Of a stretch of DNA of 6,443 bases, positions 1 to 4,822 are shown in pieces. Numbering within the stretch: the stretch's first letter is position 1; the number at the start of each line of letters is the position of its first letter. The stretch covers positions 1 to 6,443 of the forward strand of contig JASLHP010000193.1 in the NCBI GenBank assembly GCA_030149625.1, read 5' to 3'. The notes below the pieces were generated by a model, which was not told the origin of the DNA, ran no database searches, and saw only the letters and a list, made by a program, of their open reading frames with translations. The stretch comes from Solirubrobacteraceae bacterium. Lineage in GTDB: Bacteria; Actinomycetota; Thermoleophilia; Solirubrobacterales; Solirubrobacteraceae. A program made the translations under genes and the position numbers.

Positions 1-232
1 TGGGCGTGGACGTGCGCAGGCCATGCTCGTCGTCGCCCAGAACCGTCACCAGCGACGCCGCGCCCGCCAGACGCGCGAGCTGTACCGCCGCCACCGCGCC
101 ACCGCCCGCCGGCTCCTCGAACGGATCGTGCGCGTGCACCACCTCGCCCGCGCTCGGCACGTGCGCCACTCGCGCGAACTGCACCCACTCCACGTGGCCC
201 ACCACAGCAACCTTCCGCCCGCGCGAGCGCAC
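1..232 (-). CDS. PfkB/ribokinase-family carbohydrate kinase, N-terminal part (runs off the left edge)
   Basis: Partial gene: 77 codons are in the window and the rest lies beyond base 1. PfkB-family kinases phosphorylate sugars, nucleosides or related small molecules with ATP in the cytoplasm; the substrate cannot be read from this part. The start of the fold is clear: a beta strand KVAVVGHVEW (residues 7-16), the substrate-lid segment around PSAGEVVHAHDPFEEPAGGG (26-45), the Gly-rich GGGAVAAVQLARLAG (43-57), then VTVLGDDEHG (62-71), the usual N-terminal PfkB signature. The GTG at 232-230 is the closest start ahead of the first strand; the frame stays open further upstream, with another GTG at 250-248. 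Neither has a strong ribosome site (a GGGAG at 254-250 sits far from the first), so the start is uncertain. It lies downstream of the desaturase on the same strand, with a 137-base gap, and may be read from its own promoter. Confidence 0.85.
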   Translation of the reverse strand, partial: MRSRGRKVAVVGHVEWVQFARVAHVPSAGEVVHAHDPFEEPAGGGAVAAVQLARLAGAASLVTVLGDDEHGLRTSTP

Positions 233-255
233 GCGCGCAGTCTCACACACTCCCG

Positions 256-348
256 ATGACCGAAGCGATCCTCACCGTCGGCGGGACGCTGATCGCGTAC
301 ATGGGCGACGGCATCATGGCCGTGTTCGGCGCTTCGCTCGAGCAGCCC
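256..348 (+). pseudogene. Relic of a class III adenylate/guanylate cyclase catalytic domain
   Basis: About 31 codons read as a typical piece of the C-terminal half of a class III nucleotide cyclase domain. They include MTEAILTVGGTLIAYMGDG (residues 1-19), in which the Asp of the Gly-Asp-Gly turn is the family's second metal-binding Asp, followed by IMAVFGA (20-26) and a LEQP ending. The intact domain is roughly 180 residues. The upstream part, with the first metal Asp, and everything after it are absent: upstream lies the 5' end of the kinase gene on the other strand, and downstream the frame runs into the antisense of the desaturase. Just past 348 the family's usual Asp-rich continuation is lost, and one extra C in the run at about 346-349 could be a frameshift. 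ATG 256 is probably just an internal Met of the old gene. This is best read as a decayed gene end, not an expressed protein. Confidence 0.7.
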
Positions 349-369
349 CGACGCGACGCCCGGCAACGG

Positions 370-1632
370 CTAGAGCGGCTCCGGGCTGTAGGCGCCCGGC
401 TTCGGACGCGCCCTGCCTCCCGGGAACGCCAAGCGCAGGATCGTGCGGTGCACAGTGCCCAGCTGTCTGTGCAGCGGACCCGTGTTGTACGGCAGGCCGT
501 GGCGACGGCAGATGTCGCGCACGCGCGGCGCGATCTCCGCGTAGCGGCTCGACGGCATGTCCGGGAACAGGTGATGCTCCACCTGAAAGCTCAGGTTGCC
601 CGCCAGCAGGTGAAACAGCGGGCCGCCGTCGATGTTCGCCGCGCCGAGCAGCTGGCGCACGTACCAGCCGCCGCGCGTCTCGTTCGCGACCTCGTCCTCG
701 CTGAACGTGTACGTCTGGTCGGGGAAGTGGCCGCAGAAGATGATCGAGTATGCCCACACGTTGCGCACGATGTTCGCCGTGAAGTCAGCCGCCATCGTCG
801 TCTTGAACGCGCGCACGGCCGCCTGCGCGCGGCGGCCCATCCGTGCGGCGCCGTCCGCTCGCTCGATGACATCGTCCTCGGCGCCACCCGCCCGCGAGCG
901 ACCCGCGAGCAGGAGAGCTGTTGCGCCAGCCAGCGCCGGAAACGCGATGTAGTCCTTGACGATCTGCGCGCGCGCCTTCACGCCGATCGCCCTCAGCTCC
1001 TCGAGCACCTGCTCCTTGGACTTCTCACCGGAGTGAATCGCACCGCGGTTGAGGTCGTGCACCGCCACGCCCCACTCGAAGAAGCCCATCAGCAGCAGGT
1101 TGTAGAGCGGCTGAAACAGGTAAACCGGGTGCCACCGCTGGTGCGGGTCGATGCGCATGATCTCATAGCCCAGGTCGCGATCCTTGCCGCGGATGTTGGT
1201 GAACGTGTGATGCTCGTAGTTGTGCGAGTGACGCCATGCGTCAGCCGGCGAGGCGGTATCCCAATCCCACGTCTGCGAGTTGATGTCCGGATCGTTCATC
1301 CAATCCCACTGCCCGTGCATCACGTTGTGGCCGATCTCCATGTTCTCCAGGATCTTCGCCAGCGACAGCGATGCCGTGCCCGCCAGCCACAGAGGCCTGT
1401 AGCGCGAGCCCAACAGCAGCACGCGCGCCGCCAGCACCAGCTGGCGATGCAACCTGATCGTGCCGCGGATGTAACGCGAATCGCGCTCGCCCAGGTCCGC
1501 GTACACCTCGTCGTGAATCGCGTCGAACTCGCGGCCGAGCTGCTCGAGCTGCTCGTCCGTGAGGCGTGCGAGCGGGCTCTGTGGCTCTGCGGCCGGATCG
1601 ATCGGGGGGCTGTAGGTCTCCGTTGCGGACAA
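370..1632 (-). CDS. Membrane fatty-acid (acyl-CoA) desaturase, DesA3-like
   Basis: Predicted 420-residue integral-membrane, di-iron desaturase that introduces a double bond into an acyl chain. The closest resemblance I recognise is mycobacterial DesA3 (stearoyl-CoA delta-9 desaturase). All three histidine boxes are intact: HNVMH (102-106), HNYEHH (137-142) and QVEHH (350-354). Conserved stretches include ENMEIGHNVMHGQWDWMNDP (96-115) and IIFCGHFPD (297-305). Hydrophobic segments lie at about 63-76, 80-100, 169-192, 228-243 and 285-302, the usual hairpin topology with the His boxes on the cytoplasmic face. I chose the TTG at 1632-1630 because AAAGGA (1644-1639) stands six bases before it; a GTG at 1659-1657 overlapping the reductase stop is possible and would add nine residues. 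It follows the reductase by 23 bases, so the two are surely cotranscribed. Odd: a charged, low-complexity linker at about 241-275 is longer than the loop I recall from DesA3. Regiochemistry and acyl carrier are not visible. Confidence 0.95.
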   Translation of the reverse strand: MSATETYSPPIDPAAEPQSPLARLTDEQLEQLGREFDAIHDEVYADLGERDSRYIRGTIRLHRQLVLAARVLLLGSRYRPLWLAGTASLSLAKILENMEIGHNVMHGQWDWMNDPDINSQTWDWDTASPADAWRHSHNYEHHTFTNIRGKDRDLGYEIMRIDPHQRWHPVYLFQPLYNLLLMGFFEWGVAVHDLNRGAIHSGEKSKEQVLEELRAIGVKARAQIVKDYIAFPALAGATALLLAGRSRAGGAEDDVIERADGAARMGRRAQAAVRAFKTTMAADFTANIVRNVWAYSIIFCGHFPDQTYTFSEDEVANETRGGWYVRQLLGAANIDGGPLFHLLAGNLSFQVEHHLFPDMPSSRYAEIAPRVRDICRRHGLPYNTGPLHRQLGTVHRTILRLAFPGGRARPKPGAYSPEPL

Positions 1633-1638
1633 GGCGCT

Positions 1639-1644
1639 TCCTTT
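1639..1644 (-). promoter_or_regulatory. Ribosome binding site deciding the TTG start of the desaturase
   Basis: Read on the minus strand, AAAGGA ends six bases before TTG 1632-1630, an ideal distance. It supports the TTG over the GTG that overlaps the preceding stop codon. Confidence 0.7.
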
Positions 1645-1655
1645 GCTCGTGATGG

Positions 1656-2756
1656 TCACAAATCGATCTCGACCGCGCCCTCGGGCGCGTTGACGCACGT
1701 CTGCAGCATCTCCCCCGGCTGGCCGTGCACGCGCCCTGTACGCAGATCGCGCACCTGTCCCGCGCGCAGGCGCCCCACGCAGCTGTGGCAGATACCCATG
1801 CGGCAGCCGTACGGCAGCGTCGCGCCCGCGCTCTCGCCGCAAGCCAGGATCGACTGCGCGCCGTCGCTGTCCGCCTCCACGCCGCTGCGCCGGAAGCTGA
1901 TCGTGCCGCCGGCGCCATGCTCCCCCTCGCCAAGCTGCTCATAGGGCTGGAAGTGCTCGACGTGCAGCCGCTCGAGCACTCCCTCACGCTGCCACAGCGC
2001 GCGCATCGTCTCCAGCAGTCCCGCCGGACCGCACAGGAATGTCTCGCGCTCGCGCCAGTCCTCGCACAGCTGCTCGAGTCGAGCCGCGGTGATGCGGCCC
2101 TGCGCGCCCGTCAGCTGCTCGTGCAGCCGATAGCCGCCGTGACGTCCATGCAGGGCACGCAGCTCGTCGCCGAAGATCACCTCCTCGGCGGCGCGCGCGC
2201 AGTGCACGTGCGCCACATCATCCAGCTCGTTCGCGCTCGCCAGGCCGCGCAGCATGCTCATGATCGGCGTGACGCCGCTGCCCGCGCTGAGGAACAGCAT
2301 TCGCCGCGGGCGTGGGTCCGGCAATGTGAAGGTGCCTTCGACGCCGCCCAGGCGCACGATCGCGCCCGGGCGCACTCGAGCAAACAGGAACGGCGAGACC
2401 TTGCCGCCGGGTACCAGCTTCGGCGTGATCGCGATGCAGCCGTCCGCGCGTGCCGGATCGGACGTCAGCGAGTACGCGCGCCAATGGTGGATGCCGTCAA
2501 CCTCCACGCCCAACCGCACGTATTGGCCCGGTCGATGACCAGGCCAATCCCAGCCGGGCTTGATCAGCACCGTCACGGCGTTGCGCGTCTCGCGCTCGAC
2601 GCGCTCGATGCGCCCGCGCAGCTCGCGCGTCGACCACAGCGGGTTGACCAGCTCGAGGTAGTCGTCCGGCAACAGCGGCGACGTGAACGAGCGCACGAGG
2701 CCCAACGCCCTGCGGCGCGCCGGCGAAACCTGCGGGACGGCGCCGCGTTCAGCCAA
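1656..2756 (-). CDS. Ferredoxin-NAD(P)H reductase-type electron donor with C-terminal [2Fe-2S] domain, partner of the desaturase
   Basis: Predicted 366-residue cytoplasmic flavoprotein that takes hydride from NAD(P)H onto FAD and passes single electrons through a [2Fe-2S] cluster. Domain order: FAD-binding barrel (about 44-147, flavin motif RAYS at 93-96), NAD(P)-binding domain (about 150-255, SAGSGVTP at 157-164 and CGPAG at 242-246), then a plant-type ferredoxin domain (about 284-366). Cluster ligands follow CX4CX2C at C318, C323 and C326, with the fourth at C354. Length and architecture match Rv3230c, which supplies electrons to DesA3 in Mycobacterium tuberculosis, and the gene order (reductase upstream of desaturase) is the same. 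The start is the TTG at 2756-2754; an in-frame stop lies at 2783-2781 and no ATG or GTG falls between. The TTG lacks a Shine-Dalgarno, so a start further in (TTG at residue 18) cannot be excluded, although the conserved core begins only around residue 23. Regulation is probably from the divergent promoter region shared with the MerR gene. Confidence 0.93.
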   Translation of the reverse strand: MAERGAVPQVSPARRRALGLVRSFTSPLLPDDYLELVNPLWSTRELRGRIERVERETRNAVTVLIKPGWDWPGHRPGQYVRLGVEVDGIHHWRAYSLTSDPARADGCIAITPKLVPGGKVSPFLFARVRPGAIVRLGGVEGTFTLPDPRPRRMLFLSAGSGVTPIMSMLRGLASANELDDVAHVHCARAAEEVIFGDELRALHGRHGGYRLHEQLTGAQGRITAARLEQLCEDWRERETFLCGPAGLLETMRALWQREGVLERLHVEHFQPYEQLGEGEHGAGGTISFRRSGVEADSDGAQSILACGESAGATLPYGCRMGICHSCVGRLRAGQVRDLRTGRVHGQPGEMLQTCVNAPEGAVEIDL

Positions 2757-2795
2757 GGTCGGATGCGTGGTTGCGTGAGCTCATGACGCGAAACA

Positions 2796-2823
2796 ATGAT
2801 ACCTCAAATGAGGGAACATAGAA
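2796..2823 (-). promoter_or_regulatory. Candidate promoter of the reductase-desaturase operon
   Basis: On the minus strand TATCAT (2801-2796) matches five of six bases of the TATAAT -10 consensus and would start a transcript near 2789, about 33 bases before the TTG start. The best -35 at a 16-base spacing is TTCTAT (2823-2818), which matches only in its first two bases. A good -10 with a poor -35 is what an activator-dependent promoter can look like. The palindrome at 2802-2813 sits directly against the -10 inside the spacer, the place where MerR proteins classically bind. This is pattern recognition only. Confidence 0.4.
2802..2813. promoter_or_regulatory. Perfect palindrome, candidate operator of the MerR-like regulator
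   Basis: CCTCAAATGAGG is two 5-base arms, CCTCA and TGAGG, around AA. It lies in the divergent intergenic region, immediately upstream of the candidate operon -10. An inverted repeat here, in a MerR-controlled region, is the first choice for an operator. It is shorter than many MerR dyads, and the flanks add only one more matching pair, separated by a mismatch. Confidence 0.4.
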
Positions 2824-2829
2824 GGAGGT
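2822..2829 (+). promoter_or_regulatory. Perfect Shine-Dalgarno sequence with no matching start codon
   Basis: AAGGAGGT is a full complement of the 16S rRNA 3' end, but no ATG, GTG or TTG follows at 5-10 bases. The regulator's ATG is 37 bases downstream. Only CTG codons are near: at 2833 (a five-codon reading ending TAG at 2845, spaced too closely) and at 2838 (out of frame with the regulator). It may be chance, part of an operator, or a remnant of a lost start or leader peptide. Confidence 0.3.
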
Positions 2830-2856
2830 ACCCTGATCTGCGTTTAGTGTTACCCT
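2829..2856. repeat. Spaced direct repeat TACCCT, 22 bp apart
   Basis: TACCCT occurs at 2829-2834 and again at 2851-2856. The start-to-start distance of 22 bp is about two helical turns, so both copies face the same side of the DNA. Similarity extends to seven of nine bases (GTACCCTGA against TTACCCTTA). The copies overlap the edges of the candidate -35 and -10 of the regulator gene, so a protein bound here would cover its promoter. Confidence 0.35.
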
Positions 2857-2861
2857 TAAAT
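2833..2861 (+). promoter_or_regulatory. Candidate promoter of the MerR-like gene, possibly leaderless
   Basis: CTGATC (2833-2838, keeping the TGA core of a -35) and TTAAAT (2856-2861, four of six -10 matches) are 17 bases apart. A start point 6-8 bases after the -10 falls on or next to ATG 2867, so the mRNA would be leaderless. That fits the absence of a Shine-Dalgarno in front of this ATG and the known frequency of leaderless messages in actinobacteria. Confidence 0.35.
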
Positions 2862-2866
2862 CGCAG

Positions 2867-3724
2867 ATGCCACGCACGAGCTCCAGCGACAGCGCCAAGG
2901 CCGAGCCAGACAGCGCCAGCGACCAGGGCGCGCGCCATACGGGCAACGGCGCTTACGCCGACGGCCCGCCGGCCGCGCACGGCGCGGCGGACGACTCCGC
3001 CTACAACCTCACTGTCGAGCAACTCGCCGCCGAGGTCGGCATGTCCGTGCGCAACATCCGCAACCACCACACGCGCGGGCTGCTGCCCCCGCCCGAGGTC
3101 CGAGCACGCGTCGGCTACTACAGCGCCGAGCACGTCGCGCGGCTGCGGCTGATCCTCGACCTGCAGGCCGACGGCTTCAACCTCGCCGCGATCGAGCGCC
3201 TGCTCAGCGGCTCGCACGGTCTCGCCGAACGCCTGCTCGGCCTGCGACGCGCGGTCACGACGCCGTTCGAGGCCGAGTCGCCGGAGATCGTCACCGCGGA
3301 GGAGCTCGCCGCGCGCTTCGGCGAAGTAGACCCCAAGGACGTCGAGCGCGTGCGCCGCCTCAAGCTGCTCGTCCCACTCGGCGACGCGCGCTTCGAAGTA
3401 CCCAGCCCAGCACTGCTCGCCGCCGCCGAGCAGGTCGTCGAGCTAGGCATCCCGATGCACGCCGCGCTCGTGCTCGTCGAGAAGGTCAGCCGCGACTGCG
3501 AGTCGATCTCCCGCGCCTTCACCAAGCTGTTCCTGCGTGAGCTGTGGGAGCCGTTCAACCAGGCCGGACAGCCCGACGAAGGCTGGGACGAGTTGATCGA
3601 GGGCGTCAGCTCGCTGCGGCCGCTCGCCTCCGAGGCGCTGCTCGCGCTGTTCAAGCAGCGCATGACCAGCCAGCTCGAGAACGCTTTCGGCAAGGTGCTG
3701 GAGCATCAGGCCAAACGCAAGTAG
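2867..3724 (+). CDS. MerR-family transcriptional regulator, divergent to the desaturase operon
   Basis: Predicted 285-residue cytoplasmic DNA-binding protein. Residues 1-45 are polar and probably disordered. Residues 46-113 form a MerR winged helix: LTVEQLAAEVGMSVRNIRNH (48-67) is the helix-turn-helix, followed by RGLLPPP (70-76) and the wing/helix RVGYYSAEHVARLRLI (81-96). Residues 142-203 repeat the same plan in diverged form: VTAEELAARFG (142-152), a second recognition-like helix with RLKLLVPLGD (164-173), then FEVPSPALLAAAEQVVELGI (176-195). The remaining 80 residues are helical and may dimerise or bind an effector; there are no metal-binding Cys pairs (the only Cys is C211). ATG 2867 has no Shine-Dalgarno; the frame upstream closes at TGA 2834-2836, so this is the first usable start. 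The gene is divergent from the reductase across 110 bases, so it most likely controls that operon and itself. The signal is unknown; a lipid or acyl-CoA is only a guess from context. Confidence 0.88.
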   Translation: MPRTSSSDSAKAEPDSASDQGARHTGNGAYADGPPAAHGAADDSAYNLTVEQLAAEVGMSVRNIRNHHTRGLLPPPEVRARVGYYSAEHVARLRLILDLQADGFNLAAIERLLSGSHGLAERLLGLRRAVTTPFEAESPEIVTAEELAARFGEVDPKDVERVRRLKLLVPLGDARFEVPSPALLAAAEQVVELGIPMHAALVLVEKVSRDCESISRAFTKLFLRELWEPFNQAGQPDEGWDELIEGVSSLRPLASEALLALFKQRMTSQLENAFGKVLEHQAKRK

Positions 3725-3761
3725 TCCCCGCAAGTAGTCCCCTTAACCGCAAGTAGTCCCC
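3717..3761. repeat. Three copies of a 13-bp direct repeat spanning the regulator's stop codon
   Basis: GCAAGTAGTCCCC occurs exactly at 3717-3729, 3730-3742 and 3749-3761. The first two abut; a six-base TTAACC precedes the third. Each copy is preceded by C, and copies two and three also share the following TT. Copy one contains the last Lys codon and TAG stop of the MerR-like gene, so the extra copies look like duplications of the gene's very end, or like an element that now supplies the stop. All copies have the same orientation. I recognise no named repeat family. Confidence 0.9.
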
Positions 3762-3766
3762 TTGCG
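3748..3766 (+). terminator. Small hairpin after the MerR-like gene, possible weak terminator
   Basis: CGCAAG (3748-3753) and CTTGCG (3761-3766) can pair as a 6-bp stem with a 7-base loop, TAGTCCC. It uses the third repeat copy plus the TTGCG that follows only that copy. No T run follows, so factor-independent termination would be inefficient. Confidence 0.3.
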
Positions 3767-3802
3767 AGAACGCGCGACTCACGCACGCCCCTCCGCGTCG
3801 AT

Positions 3803-3839
3803 GCCGCGCGGCGGCGCCGTCGTGTGTGCGGCGCGCGGC
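3803..3839. terminator. GC-rich inverted repeat between convergent genes, possible bidirectional terminator
   Basis: GCCGCGCG (3803-3810) and CGCGCGGC (3832-3839) pair as an 8-bp stem around a 21-base loop, ending right at the stop of the minus-strand MDR gene. The position between convergent genes favours termination. The lack of a T tract, and the ease of finding such arms in very GC-rich DNA, weigh against it. Confidence 0.3.
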
Positions 3840-4772
3840 CTAAGGCACGAGCACGATCTTGCGGTGCGAGCCGGCCGCCAGCCGCCGCCACGCCTCGCCC
3901 ACGTCATCGAGGCCAAGCGCGTCCACCTCGACCGCGATCTCACCCGCCGCCACCGCCGCGGCCATCCGCGCGTATGCCTCGCGCTTGACATCCGGCGGCG
4001 CCGCGAAGTTCGTGTGGCCCATCAGCACGAGCATCCTGCCGCGGATCAGCGCCGACGGGATCGTCGCCTCCGCGCCGGCGCCGGCGCCGATCTGCACGAC
4101 ACGCGCGCCAAAGCTCGCGGCGCCCAGCGCCGCCACGAGCGGCTCGCCCCACAGCGGATCCAGCACCACGTCGATGCGCCCCTCGCCCGCCTGCGTCAGC
4201 GCCGCCGACAGGTCTTCGCGCCCGTCCAAGCGCACGCTCGCATCCGCGCCCAGCTCCATGCAACGTCTCAATCCTTCCTGAGAGCGCGCCGCGGCAACCA
4301 CCCGCGCGGCGCCCAGCAGCTTCGCCGCCTGCACCGCGATCTGCCCGAGCACGCCGCTCGCGGCCAGCACCAGCACATGCTCGCCGGGCTGCAACTGCGC
4401 ACGCCACGTGAGCGCGAGCCATGCCGCGAGGCCGGAGATCCCCAGCGCGACCGCCACGCCGTCGGGCACGCCGTCGGGCACTGCGTACGTGTGCGCCGGA
4501 TCCACCAGCGCGCGCTCCGCCATCGAGCCGAACGGCACGACCGGACCGTCGAAATACACGCGCCGGCCGTCGATCAGCCCCACGCCCTCGCGGCCTGCCA
4601 CCGAGGGCAGCGGTGGCTTGCCCGCATAGAAGCGCCCCGCGCAGATCGCCACGTCCACCGGGTTCAAACCGGCCGCGAGCACCTCCACGACGGCCTCTCC
4701 CGGCGCCGCGGTGGGCTCCTCGAACTCGCCCGCGCTCGGGACGCCATAGTCGTGCAGCACCGCGGCTCTCAT
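3840..4772 (-). CDS. MDR-superfamily NADPH:quinone-oxidoreductase-like protein
   Basis: Predicted 310-residue cytoplasmic medium-chain dehydrogenase/reductase that would reduce a quinone, enone or similar carbonyl with NAD(P)H. Residues 1-110 form the GroES-like catalytic domain, with the family segment AAGLNPVDVAICAGRF (33-48) and GREGVG (60-65). The Rossmann domain follows, with LAASGVLGQIAVQAAKLLGA (136-155) as the nucleotide loop, LGADASV (174-180) and DVVLDPLWG (201-209). The zinc-alcohol-dehydrogenase Cys and His ligands are missing (GREGVG replaces the zinc GHE motif), which places it with the zinc-free quinone-oxidoreductase branch. The nucleotide loop is AASGVLGQ, a mild variant of the usual Gly-rich form. 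ATG 4772-4770 starts right at the first beta strand, with AGGA about ten bases ahead. It lies 50 bases downstream of the FAD oxidoreductase on the same strand, so joint transcription is likely. The substrate is not predictable. Confidence 0.87.
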   Translation of the reverse strand: MRAAVLHDYGVPSAGEFEEPTAAPGEAVVEVLAAGLNPVDVAICAGRFYAGKPPLPSVAGREGVGLIDGRRVYFDGPVVPFGSMAERALVDPAHTYAVPDGVPDGVAVALGISGLAAWLALTWRAQLQPGEHVLVLAASGVLGQIAVQAAKLLGAARVVAAARSQEGLRRCMELGADASVRLDGREDLSAALTQAGEGRIDVVLDPLWGEPLVAALGAASFGARVVQIGAGAGAEATIPSALIRGRMLVLMGHTNFAAPPDVKREAYARMAAAVAAGEIAVEVDALGLDDVGEAWRRLAAGSHRKIVLVP

Positions 4773-4822
4773 GCTCGGCTCATCCTATGACGACGAGTAG
4801 GCGATGCCGGATCGATGGACAT

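Noticed and set aside
349..1944. Long plus-strand open frame continuing from the cyclase relic over the desaturase and part of the reductase
   Set aside because: It is antisense to two genes with complete catalytic motifs. Beyond the first 31 codons its translation is Arg/Ala/Val-rich with no family features, typical of a GC-rich shadow frame.
1725..2786. Plus-strand open frame of about 350 codons opposite the reductase
   Set aside because: It is antisense to the FAD, NAD and [2Fe-2S] motifs of the reductase, and its His/Arg/Ala-rich translation has no recognisable domain.
2804..3217. Minus-strand open frames opposite the N-terminal part of the MerR-like gene
   Set aside because: They overlap a well-supported MerR helix-turn-helix on the plus strand and have no recognisable features.
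3717..3761. The 13-bp repeats as a CRISPR array
   Set aside because: Units are too short, two copies abut without a spacer, and no cas gene is present.
4456..4479. Exact 12-bp tandem duplication (ACGCCGTCGGGC twice) in the MDR gene, encoding repeated PDGV
   Set aside because: Related proteins have a segment of the same length here (PDGV followed by four other residues), so it looks like coincidence of codon use rather than an insertion.
3840..4772. The MDR gene as a zinc-dependent alcohol dehydrogenase
   Set aside because: The catalytic-zinc ligands and the structural-zinc Cys cluster are absent; the sequence follows the zinc-free quinone-oxidoreductase pattern.
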